Assembly (NCBI GenBank): GCA_964342525.1
Contig: CAYFGQ010000005.1
Span: 1 to 64,000, forward strand
Length of the DNA: 64,000 nucleotides
Direction of reading: 5' to 3'
DNA from: G963676205 sp964342525
Lineage (GTDB): Bacteria; Campylobacterota; Campylobacteria; Campylobacterales; Arcobacteraceae
The position numbers and the translations under genes were made by a program. The notes under the pieces were generated by a model. It was not told the origin of the DNA. It worked only from the letters and a program-made list of their open reading frames with translations, and made no database searches. Positions 21,485 through 29,764 of the stretch are shown here, in pieces (the stretch's first letter is position 1; each line of letters begins with the position of its first letter).

Positions 21485-21546
21485 TAATCACTTCTTTTAA
21501 GCTTGAAGATAATATCAAACCTAAAAGAAACAATCAATAAAACTCA

Positions 21547-21564
21547 TAGTCCCAAAAGGGACTA
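21547..21564 (-). terminator. Terminator after dctM
   Basis: TAGTCCC-TTTT-GGGACTA lies 12 bp past the dctM stop on the minus strand, followed by TGAGTTTTA. The stem is short but GC-containing. Confidence 0.65.
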
Positions 21565-21576
21565 AAGTTTTTATAT

Positions 21577-22953
21577 CTATTGTAAATCTGCACTCATTCC
21601 AAATACTTCTGGATAGAATGCTACAAGTCCTAATACAATAATCTGTATCACAATAAACGGCAACACCCCTCTATATATCTGTCCTGTGGTCACCGAGGCT
21701 GGCGCGCACCCTTTTAGATAAAAGAGACTGAATCCAAATGGTGGAGTCAAGAATGATGTTTGTAAGTTCATTGCAATAAGAATCGCGAACCATACTGGGT
21801 TGATACCTAATGTATCTGCTACTGGTAATAAAATAGGTACGATAATATATGAGATCTCAATAAAATCAATAAAGAAACCTAAGATTAGAATCGCGATCAT
21901 TGTAAAGATCACAAATCCCCATTTACCATCACCAGGTAAGCTCATCATAACGTGTTCAACAATCTCTTCACCACCAGTATATGAAAATACCATTGAGAAT
22001 GCTGTAGCACCAATTAAGATACCAAATACCATAGATGTAATTTTAACAGACTCCAGTGCTGCTTCTCTTACCATAGCTGTAGAAAATGTTTTATAGATTA
22101 CTGCTAAAGCAATTGCACCTATACAACCAACAGCTGCTGACTCAGTTGGTGTTGCAATACCCGCAAAAATTGATCCTAAAACCATAATAATAAGTGTTAA
22201 TGATGGAATAATATCAAGTAAAGCTCTTATCACTTGTTTCTTTTTACTTCCTCTACTTGGATCAGCTGGAATAGCTGGTGCCATATCTTTATAAAGATAA
22301 GACATAACCAAAATAAATAAGATATATGCTCCCACTAGTGCAAGACCTGGTCCAACTGCTGAAGCAAATAGATCACCTACTGGTACTTGGAAAACATCAC
22401 CTAAGATAATAAGAACAATCGATGGTGGGATAATCTGTCCCAGTGTACCAGAGGCACATATGGTTCCCGTGGCTAATTCTGTTTTGTACTTATACTTAAG
22501 CATTACTGGTAAAGAGATAACACCCATCGCAACAACTGAAGCACCAACAACACCTGTTGAAGCTGCTAGTAATGTACCAACAAGTACAGTTGAAATTGCA
22601 ACTCCACCTCTAATCTCTCCAAATAAGAATCCCATAGATTCTAGTAACTTTTCTGCTAATCCTGTCTTTTGTAAAACAATTCCCATAAAGATAAACATTG
22701 GGATAGCCATAAGGATTGTACTTTGCTGAATAGAATAGATTCTAAAAGGCATATAGTCAAACATAGCTATACCCTCAGCCCAACCTTCACTTATGAATTG
22801 TGCCATAGCCATACCCCCTTCAGAGTAAGACATCACTTCCGCAAATCCTGCAATTATTCCAAAAAACACTGAAACTGCAGCAAATGTAAATGCAACAGGA
22901 AAACCGATAATCAGCATAAACAATGCTGTAAAGAACATTACAATACCAATCAT
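21577..22953 (-). CDS. dctM: TRAP transporter large permease DctM
   Basis: This 458-residue membrane protein has about 12 segments. Family features include MFFTALFMLIIGFPVAFTFA at the start, STILMAIPMFIFMG, TGVVGASVVAMGVISLP, SGTLGQIIPPSIVLIILGD and NLQTSFLTPPFGFSLFYLKG. It is the Na+-driven channel subunit of a TRAP importer. It overlaps dctQ by 4 bp (ATGA). From the surrounding genes the substrate is probably lactate or another monocarboxylate; this is inference. Confidence 0.92.
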   Translation of the reverse strand: MIGIVMFFTALFMLIIGFPVAFTFAAVSVFFGIIAGFAEVMSYSEGGMAMAQFISEGWAEGIAMFDYMPFRIYSIQQSTILMAIPMFIFMGIVLQKTGLAEKLLESMGFLFGEIRGGVAISTVLVGTLLAASTGVVGASVVAMGVISLPVMLKYKYKTELATGTICASGTLGQIIPPSIVLIILGDVFQVPVGDLFASAVGPGLALVGAYILFILVMSYLYKDMAPAIPADPSRGSKKKQVIRALLDIIPSLTLIIMVLGSIFAGIATPTESAAVGCIGAIALAVIYKTFSTAMVREAALESVKITSMVFGILIGATAFSMVFSYTGGEEIVEHVMMSLPGDGKWGFVIFTMIAILILGFFIDFIEISYIIVPILLPVADTLGINPVWFAILIAMNLQTSFLTPPFGFSLFYLKGCAPASVTTGQIYRGVLPFIVIQIIVLGLVAFYPEVFGMSADLQ

Positions 22954-23600
22954 TTTTGCTCTCCTTTATTCTCTTTTGATTCGCCTTTGTTTTCTTCTGG
23001 CTCATCTCTTCCATCAATGTCTACAACATGATGTTTATGCTCATTTAATTCATTTTTTAGATTTTCAATCTCACCTTTTAGGTTATACTCTTCTAATGGG
23101 TGTAACCCTTTATATACATTTAGATTTTTGATAAAAAATCCAATTGATGTAATAATAAGTAAGAAAAATGATAATGGAATAAGTGCTTTTACAATCCATC
23201 TATTTGTAAGTCCACCCGGATCTCCACTTTGCTCCATAGATACATAAGCTTCATAAGCATTATCAATTGAGCTTAATCCCACAAGTAGTGCGATTGGTAA
23301 GATAAAGATAACCGATCCAATCATATTGATCATCGCTTTTTTCTTAGGTTTAAATCTATCATAAAGCACGTCAACCCTAACATGACCATCTTCTTTTAAT
23401 GTATAAGCTACTCCTAGAAGTATAATTACAGAAAAAAGGTGCCATTCCATCTCCTGCATTGCAATAGATCCAGTTCTAAAAAAGTATCTCATAACAACAT
23501 CATAAAATACATTTAGAATCATTAGAACCATAGCAATGGCAGTGATTGTTCCAATAAAGTCAGCAAACTTATCGAAACCACGTTCAAGTTTTAACAACAT
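22950..23600 (-). CDS. dctQ: TRAP transporter small permease DctQ
   Basis: This 216-residue protein has four membrane segments and the conserved FYDVVMRYFFRTGSIAMQEME and GVAYTLKEDGHVRVDVLYD motifs of DctQ. The last 50 residues are a charged tail (ENLKNELNEHKHH onward) longer than usual. It forms the membrane complex with DctM and works with the binding protein encoded upstream. Confidence 0.9.
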   Translation of the reverse strand: MLLKLERGFDKFADFIGTITAIAMVLMILNVFYDVVMRYFFRTGSIAMQEMEWHLFSVIILLGVAYTLKEDGHVRVDVLYDRFKPKKKAMINMIGSVIFILPIALLVGLSSIDNAYEAYVSMEQSGDPGGLTNRWIVKALIPLSFFLLIITSIGFFIKNLNVYKGLHPLEEYNLKGEIENLKNELNEHKHHVVDIDGRDEPEENKGESKENKGEQK

Positions 23601-23695
23601 AAAAAATCCTTTTGGTTTAATAGAGGTATCCTCTAATAAGTAATATAAACATACCCCACTATATTTATATTACTTATCTTAAATAAGTGTAGACA

Positions 23696-23717
23696 CTCAC
23701 CTCCAAGTGGAGGTGAG
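23696..23717 (-). terminator. Intercistronic hairpin between dctP and dctQM
   Basis: CTCACCTCCA and TGGAGGTGAG form a near-perfect 9-10 bp GC-rich hairpin just after the dctP stop. No U-tract follows, so it is better read as an RNA-stabilising or partial-termination hairpin. Such a structure would raise the level of the binding protein over the permease subunits. Confidence 0.55.
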
Positions 23718-23732
23718 AACAAATGATAGCTA

Positions 23733-24803
23733 TTATAAGTTATCTTTTAAGTATAAGAAATCTGACATTTTTGTCCACTCTCTAGCTTTCTTTTGGTAAG
23801 CTTCTTGAGAATCTAAGATCTCTTTTAATAAAGGCTGACCTTTTGTTTTTTCAGCTCTTAATTCCGCGTTTGCTTTTTTCATAGCATCCATAACTGGTTT
23901 TGGGAATGTCTTGATTTTAATATGTGGATATTCTTTCTCAATTTTTGCCCAAGCTTCAGAACTCATATGATAGTTCTCAATATACATATCATAAGCACTT
24001 ACTTTCATAGCAGTTACTAAGATTTGTTGTAAATCTTTTGGTAATTTGTTGAACTTTCTTTGGTTTACAAGGTATTGTAAATCAAGTCCTGGCTCATGCC
24101 AACCTGTATAATAATAAGGAGCGATTTTGTTGAATCCCATGTTGATATCCATACCAGGCCCAACCCACTCTAGTGCGTCAAGTGTACCTCTTTCAAGAGA
24201 TGTATAAAGCTCACCTGGAGCGATGTTTGTAACAGTTAGACCAAGTTTAGCCATAACCTCTCCAGCAAATCCTGGAATTCTCATTTTAAGACCTTTTAGG
24301 TCATCAACAGTTTTAATCTCTTTTCTAAACCATCCACCCATTTGGTTTCCAGTACTTCCACCTGGGAAAGATAAAACTTTGTGTTTTTTATAAACTTTTT
24401 TCATTAGTTCCATACCACCACCGTGATAGAACCATGCATATTGCTCAGCAGTAGTCATACCAAATGGCATTGTACTGAATGGCATTGTGTTGATATCTTT
24501 ACCTTTCCAGTAATAAGATGCAGTATGACCCATGTCATATTGACCACCCTTTACCATATCTAAGATACCTAGAGCTGCTTTATGTTTGTTAGAAGCATCA
24601 ACTCTAATTTTAAGTCTTCCATCAGACATCTCTTCAGCAAGTTTCGCCATATTTCTAGGCGCGTCAATAAATGGTGATAGTGTTGGACCCCATGTTGTTG
24701 CAAGTTTTAACTTGTAAACTTTTTTTGCCATTAAGTCCATACCCAAACCAGCTACTAATGCAGTAGCTACAAGCAATTTAGTTGGTTTACCAAATAAATT
24801 CAT
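23733..24803 (-). CDS. dctP: TRAP transporter substrate-binding protein DctP
   Basis: This 356-residue protein has a signal peptide (residues 1-25, cleavage probably after LMA). DctP-family features are LKLATTWGPTLSPFID, KGGQYDMGHTASYYWKGKD, GGWFRKEIKTVDDLKGLKMRIPG and the ligand-binding segment GTLDALEWVGPGMDINMGF. This EWVGP-type subgroup includes receptors for keto- and hydroxy-carboxylates, which fits lactate or pyruvate uptake. It heads the dctPQM operon; the spacer upstream is 411 bp. Confidence 0.9.
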   Translation of the reverse strand: MNLFGKPTKLLVATALVAGLGMDLMAKKVYKLKLATTWGPTLSPFIDAPRNMAKLAEEMSDGRLKIRVDASNKHKAALGILDMVKGGQYDMGHTASYYWKGKDINTMPFSTMPFGMTTAEQYAWFYHGGGMELMKKVYKKHKVLSFPGGSTGNQMGGWFRKEIKTVDDLKGLKMRIPGFAGEVMAKLGLTVTNIAPGELYTSLERGTLDALEWVGPGMDINMGFNKIAPYYYTGWHEPGLDLQYLVNQRKFNKLPKDLQQILVTAMKVSAYDMYIENYHMSSEAWAKIEKEYPHIKIKTFPKPVMDAMKKANAELRAEKTKGQPLLKEILDSQEAYQKKAREWTKMSDFLYLKDNL

Positions 24804-25214
24804 GTTATCTCCTTAGTGTATATCGATTTGTCATCGTTCAAAAATTGTAACAAGGGCATATAACATAGGTATAACAAAAACAGCTTTTTTTGTCATTTCT
24901 TGCCTATTTAAAAACTTTTTTTATTATTTTTAACACTTCAGATAGTATAAATTTTTCTAATACTTTACTTAAAAAAAAGTACTTTAAAAGCCTATATTAT
25001 AGTACTTTACATATTTTAAACATAAATATTTTTTTCATTTTTCTTCACATAACATCACAAAATTGGCACATAACAAAAACAAAAAATTATAAAAAATTAA
25101 ATCAATACAATAAAGTTACAATCCCTATAAAATATGTATAGTTTTTTAAATGTAATATATTACGTAATAATTAATATGATAAAATAGATTCTTTAATAAA
25201 TTATTGAGGTTTCA
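24804..25214. other. Divergent promoter region, no gene seen
   Basis: A 411-bp very AT-rich spacer between dctP (leftward) and the PAS/EAL gene (rightward). It contains an ATTACGTAAT palindrome (25159-25168) close to a possible -10 (TATGATAAAAT). An open frame at 24890-25141 has no ribosome site and a low-complexity product, so it is not called. Confidence 0.5.
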
Positions 25215-27236
25215 ATGGAAACAAAACTAAAAAGTGAAGAGATAGTTCAATTACTAAACAACCTACCCGGTATGCTTTATAGATGTAGATATGACAAAAA
25301 CTGGACAATGGAATTTTTAAGTGATGGCTGTGAGAGTTTAACAGGATATAAAAAAGATGAACTTCTTTATAATAAAAAAGTCACCTATGCTTCACTAATC
25401 CATATAGAAGATAATGACTGGATATATGAAACCGTAACAAATGCTCTAGATCAACATAAATTTTTTAGCTATGAGTATAGGATAATAGACAAATCAGGAA
25501 ATCTAAAATGGGTTTGGGAACAAGGAATAGGTATATATGATGAAGATGATAATATTATCCATATAGAAGGATTTATCACAGATATCACTTCCCAAAAAGA
25601 GTTAAGTGATAAACTAAAAAAAGAGCTTTACCAAAAAGATAAAGAACTATTAATCAACCTAAGCCTTTTAAATGAATATAAAAAAGCAGTAGATGAAAGT
25701 GCCATAGTAACCAAAACAGACCCACAAGGAATCATCACTTATGCAAATAATGAATTTACAAAAATCTCAGGATATAAAAGGGAAGAAGTACTAGGACGCC
25801 CACACAATCTTGTAAGACACCCTCAAAATCCAAAAGCTTTATTTGAAACCCTTTGGAGTACCATACAAAATAAAAGAATATGGAAAGGGGTATTAAAAAA
25901 TAAAGATAAATATGGAAAATCATATTATGTAAAAACCACCATCGTACCTATTTTAGATTTTGAAGGAAATATAAAAGAGTTTATGGCAATAAGACATGAT
26001 GTGACGGATCTTATACTACAAGAAAAAAAGATCAAGTTTCAAATCACAGATCATCTAACCCAACTACCAAATAGACAAAAACTACTTGAAGACCTTGAAG
26101 GGGATTATGAATATAAACTAGCAATTATAAATATTGAAAGATTTAAAGAGGTAAATGAGTATTATGGTTTTGCAGTTGGGGATAAACTACTTATAGAATT
26201 AGCAGGACTTTTATTAAAACTTACAAAAGATACAGATATAAGACTATATAAACTCTCAGGAGATGAATACGCCCTCTTATCAAATGAACTAATAGATAAA
26301 GATAGTTTTAAAAACTTTATCCTAAATATAATAAAAAAGATCAAAAGAAGCTCTTTTATACTTGGGGAATATAAACTAAATATAGATGTTATAGCTGGGG
26401 CATCTATGCAAAAAAACTATTATATAAATGCAGAGATGGCTACAAACTATGCAAAAGAGGTAAAAAAAGAGTTTATCTTCTTTGATGATTATACAGAGAT
26501 AAAAGAGCAACTGATCAATAATGTGAACTGGACTCAAAAACTAAAAAAATCCATAGAAAATGACCATGTCCAAGTATTTGCTCAGCCAATCATATGTAAT
26601 AAAGAAAACTGTATAGCTAAATATGAATGTCTAGTTAGAATAGTAGAAGATACTGGAGATATAATATCCCCTGTACACTTTTTAAATATTGCAAAAAAAT
26701 CAAAACTTTATCCAAACCTTACAAGAATAGTGATAGATAAAGCCATAGAGCATTTTAAAAATGATGACTCTCACTTTTCAATAAATCTAAGTCTAGAAGA
26801 TATACTAGATAATGAAACCCTAGAGTTTTTAGAAAATAAACTTAAACTTTATAATGGGGTAGCAGATAGATTGGTTTTAGAGATTGTAGAAGATGAGGGT
26901 ATTGAAAACTATAATGAGGTGAGCTCATTTATAGAAAAGATGAAACACTTAGGTTGTAAGATCGCCATAGATGATTTTGGAACAGGTTATTCAAACTTTG
27001 ATTATCTTATGAAATTAAATGTGGATTATGTAAAAATTGATGGCTCAATCATCAAAAATATCCACCATGATAAAAATGCCCAAATAGTAACTGAGCTTAT
27101 TGTGGATTTTGCACAAAGATTAAATATAGAAACAATTGCAGAATTTGTACATAATGAAGAGGTCCAAAAAACAGTAAGCCAAATGGGTGTGGATTATTCC
27201 CAAGGTTTTCATCTAGGTAAACCTGAACAGATCTAA
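25215..27236 (+). CDS. PAS-PAS-GGDEF-EAL c-di-GMP protein, probable phosphodiesterase
   Basis: This 673-residue cytoplasmic protein has a first PAS (PAS_3 type, about 10-130, NNLPGMLYRCRYDKNW), a second PAS (about 155-270, AIVTKTDPQGIITYANNEF, then GRPHNLVRHP as in Aer-type PAS), a GGDEF-like domain whose motif is SGDEY, and an EAL domain. In the latter the signature reads ECL in YECLVRI, with IDDFGTGYSNFDYL intact. The metal-binding Glu is kept, so phosphodiesterase activity is plausible; cyclase activity is doubtful. The start follows TGAGG. No membrane segment is present. Confidence 0.88.
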   Translation: METKLKSEEIVQLLNNLPGMLYRCRYDKNWTMEFLSDGCESLTGYKKDELLYNKKVTYASLIHIEDNDWIYETVTNALDQHKFFSYEYRIIDKSGNLKWVWEQGIGIYDEDDNIIHIEGFITDITSQKELSDKLKKELYQKDKELLINLSLLNEYKKAVDESAIVTKTDPQGIITYANNEFTKISGYKREEVLGRPHNLVRHPQNPKALFETLWSTIQNKRIWKGVLKNKDKYGKSYYVKTTIVPILDFEGNIKEFMAIRHDVTDLILQEKKIKFQITDHLTQLPNRQKLLEDLEGDYEYKLAIINIERFKEVNEYYGFAVGDKLLIELAGLLLKLTKDTDIRLYKLSGDEYALLSNELIDKDSFKNFILNIIKKIKRSSFILGEYKLNIDVIAGASMQKNYYINAEMATNYAKEVKKEFIFFDDYTEIKEQLINNVNWTQKLKKSIENDHVQVFAQPIICNKENCIAKYECLVRIVEDTGDIISPVHFLNIAKKSKLYPNLTRIVIDKAIEHFKNDDSHFSINLSLEDILDNETLEFLENKLKLYNGVADRLVLEIVEDEGIENYNEVSSFIEKMKHLGCKIAIDDFGTGYSNFDYLMKLNVDYVKIDGSIIKNIHHDKNAQIVTELIVDFAQRLNIETIAEFVHNEEVQKTVSQMGVDYSQGFHLGKPEQI

Positions 27237-27254
27237 TAGTATTTTAATTATGAG

Positions 27255-27286
27255 TTAAAGTAAATCCTAAAAAGGATCTACTTTAA
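27255..27286. terminator. Bidirectional terminator between convergent genes
   Basis: TTAAAGTAAATCCT-AAAA-AGGATCTACTTTAA pairs at 13 of 14 positions. It lies just after the EAL gene and overlaps the last codons of the minus-strand gene at 27283. Confidence 0.65.
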
Positions 27287-27801
27287 ATATCAGTTTTGAT
27301 AGTTGTTTTAATATCTTCTTTTTTTGGCTCTATAACATCAAGCTCATCTTTTGGAGTGTTTTTAATCTGATTTGATGGATCTGGAGCATCTATAACTTGT
27401 TTTACATTTAAGATTCTCTCCCTATCAACTAAACACACCATATTATCTTCTGATAATGAACCTTTTGATGGATCATTGATAGGTATTTTAAAGGTTACCT
27501 CCATATATTTCATCTTTCTTACTAGATGCATAACCCATAAAGATAAAAGCATAATAACTATAATAATAACAGAACCTAAAATAAGTGTAAGACTCATCTC
27601 TTTACTTGGTCCCTCTTCTATTCCACCTAAAAACATTACACGAACAGACAATAATAAAATACCAATTAAAGTTACAAAAATTGCCAATATTATCTTTGCA
27701 CTCTTTATATCCCACTGTTTAACCTTGATAAAATCCACAAACTTCCATGTGAACATCATAGATATTAAAATGTAAGATACAAATAAAACTACTGTTGACA
27801 T
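27283..27801 (-). CDS. Unknown three-TM inner-membrane protein
   Basis: The start is set at the ATG at 27801 (172 residues), since AAGGA lies 6 nt before it; an in-frame start further upstream has no such site. The first two-thirds hold three membrane segments (STVVLFVSYILISMM, IILAIFVTLIGILLLSV, LTLILGSVIIIVIMLLSLWV). A cytoplasmic tail rich in Asp, Lys and Pro follows. I do not recognise the family. It is divergent from trpB. Confidence 0.7.
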   Translation of the reverse strand: MSTVVLFVSYILISMMFTWKFVDFIKVKQWDIKSAKIILAIFVTLIGILLLSVRVMFLGGIEEGPSKEMSLTLILGSVIIIVIMLLSLWVMHLVRKMKYMEVTFKIPINDPSKGSLSEDNMVCLVDRERILNVKQVIDAPDPSNQIKNTPKDELDVIEPKKEDIKTTIKTDI

Positions 27802-27963
27802 CGTTATCCTTTTCCTTTTCCTTTTCAAGTCAATATATAACTTGTATTTATATATAGATTTTACACACCTTAGATTTAATTGTTGCTTTAAATTCAATGA
27901 TAAAATTAGATTATGGGTTAATGTGATAAAATTACTCCAGTTAAAAAAAGGAGAGATAAGTAT

Positions 27964-29178
27964 ATGGAATTAAAAAAACCATACCTAGAAACTATGCCAG
28001 ATGAAAATGGTTATTTTGGAAAATTTGGAGGATCATATATCCCACCACAACTAGAAGAGCCATTTAAAGAGATCACTGAAGCATATTATAAATTAGCAAA
28101 ATCCCATCACTATATTAGTGAACTTAGAAATATTAGAAAACACTTCCAAGGAAGACCTACACCTGTTTACCATTGTAAAAATTTAAGCAATTATATTGGT
28201 GGTGGTCAAATCTATCTAAAAAGAGAAGACCTAAATCATATGGGTGCACACAAACTAAACCATACTATGGCAGAAGTTCTTTTAGCAAAATACCTTGGGA
28301 AGAAAAAGGTTATCGCTGAGACTGGTGCAGGTCAACATGGTGTTGCCTTAGCTACTGCTGCAGCTTATTTTGGTCTAGAGTGTGAGATACATATGGGTGA
28401 AGTGGATATCAAAAAAGAGTATCCAAATGTTGTAAGGATGAAAATCCTTGGTGCAAAGGTTGTACCTGCAACACATGGTCTAAAAACACTTAAAGAGGCT
28501 GTTGATAGTGCCTTTGAAGCTTATGTAAAAGATCCAGTAAATCAAATGTTTTGTATAGGATCAGTAGTTGGACCTCATCCATTCCCAAAAATGGTTAGGG
28601 ATTTCCAAGCTGTTGTTGGATTTGAAGCACATGATCAGTTTAAAGAGATGACTGGAGATCTTCCAGATGTGGTAACTGCTTGTGTAGGTGGTGGATCAAA
28701 TGCTATGGGTATCTTTGCTGGATTTATAGATGAGCCAGTTGAGCTTTATGGGGTTGAACCTATGGGTAAAGGTGAAAAAATTGGTGAACATAGTGCAAGT
28801 TTAACATATGGTAAAGAAGGAATTATGCATGGGTTTAACTCTATCATGCTTGCAGATGAAAATGGTGAGCCAGCACCTGTACACTCTATTGGTTCGGGTA
28901 TAGATTATCCATCTGTTGGACCAGAACACGCTTATCTAAATAGTATCGGAAGAACAAAAGTTGGTCACTGTAATGATGAGGAAGCTGTAGATGCATTTTA
29001 TAAACTTTCTCAACATGAAGGTATCATCCCAGCACTTGAATCAGCTCACGCAGTTGGTTTTGCTATGAAATACGCTAAAGAGAATCCAAGAGAATCAATT
29101 TTAGTAAACCTAAGTGGTAGAGGGGATAAAGATATCGACTTTATTGTTGAGAATTACCCTATTCCTGAAAAAGACTAA
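27964..29178 (+). CDS. trpB: Tryptophan synthase beta chain
   Basis: This 404-residue PLP enzyme condenses indole with serine. Seen are GRPTPVYHCKNL, KREDLNHMGAHKLNHT with the PLP Lys, AETGAGQHGVALATAAA with the catalytic Glu, CVGGGSNAMG for the PLP phosphate, and SGRGDKDIDFIVENY at the end. The length is that of TrpB1. The AHKLNH segment replaces the usual AHKINN. No trpA or other trp gene is adjacent, so it is a solitary trpB; it could serve indole salvage or act with a distant trpA. A strong AAGGAGAG precedes the ATG. Confidence 0.9.
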   Translation: MELKKPYLETMPDENGYFGKFGGSYIPPQLEEPFKEITEAYYKLAKSHHYISELRNIRKHFQGRPTPVYHCKNLSNYIGGGQIYLKREDLNHMGAHKLNHTMAEVLLAKYLGKKKVIAETGAGQHGVALATAAAYFGLECEIHMGEVDIKKEYPNVVRMKILGAKVVPATHGLKTLKEAVDSAFEAYVKDPVNQMFCIGSVVGPHPFPKMVRDFQAVVGFEAHDQFKEMTGDLPDVVTACVGGGSNAMGIFAGFIDEPVELYGVEPMGKGEKIGEHSASLTYGKEGIMHGFNSIMLADENGEPAPVHSIGSGIDYPSVGPEHAYLNSIGRTKVGHCNDEEAVDAFYKLSQHEGIIPALESAHAVGFAMKYAKENPRESILVNLSGRGDKDIDFIVENYPIPEKD

Positions 29179-29182
29179 ATAT

Positions 29183-29210
29183 AAATAGATAGAGTAATCT
29201 CTATCTATTT
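29183..29210. terminator. Bidirectional terminator after trpB
   Basis: AAATAGATAGAG-TAAT-CTCTATCTATTT is a perfect 12-bp stem followed by TTGA. It also overlaps the final codons of the convergent DUF4405 gene. Confidence 0.75.
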
Positions 29211-29687
29211 TGAAATAATATCTATTATCCTAAATGGACTTGTCTTATTTGCTTTAGCGATTTCAGCTATTGTTTTTTGATCAGTAAATTTTATACCTGC
29301 ATTTTCTAGTTTCATCAAAATTTCATCTTTATCATCAGCAAATAAAACAAATGTTTTTTCAATAGAACCATCTAAAATCTTATCAAAGATAACTCTTTTT
29401 GGATTTGGACCATCTTGTGTATTTAAAATAAATACAGCCAGAATAGCTACAACAACAGCACTTAAAGATAAAAATATCTTTTTACTAAAATATTGTTTCA
29501 TCTGTTTAAAATTTACAAACACATGAACAATAGCAGCCACAACAAATACAAGCCCTAAAATCTCATGCATCTGTTTTGTATAAGCATCAAATAGGTGAAA
29601 AAACATCAACACCCCAGTGATACCTACAACTAAAAAAACCAAAGTGGTAGAAGATGTGGCAATATCTTTTAATAATCCTTTTTTCAT
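29205..29687 (-). CDS. DUF4405-like membrane protein
   Basis: This 160-residue protein has three membrane segments (about 12-30, 40-58 and 70-90). Histidines sit in GVLMFFHLFDAYTKQMHEILG and VAAIVHVFVNFKQM, the layout of DUF4405/cytochrome b561-like haem proteins. A soluble C-terminal domain of about 65 residues ends in a helix-hairpin-like segment (KTIAEIAKANKTSPFRIIDII). Haem binding and a role in electron transfer are inference. It is probably monocistronic. Confidence 0.72.
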   Translation of the reverse strand: MKKGLLKDIATSSTTLVFLVVGITGVLMFFHLFDAYTKQMHEILGLVFVVAAIVHVFVNFKQMKQYFSKKIFLSLSAVVVAILAVFILNTQDGPNPKRVIFDKILDGSIEKTFVLFADDKDEILMKLENAGIKFTDQKTIAEIAKANKTSPFRIIDIISK

Positions 29688-29764
29688 AATATTCTCTCCA
29701 TAAATATTTTAAAAAGTATATTATGAGTAGATTAATGGAGTATCAATAAAACATAAACCAAATA

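Noticed and set aside
24890..25141. 83-residue plus-strand ORF in the dctP spacer
   Set aside because: AT-rich low-complexity product (Phe, Asn, Lys, Ile) with no ribosome site.
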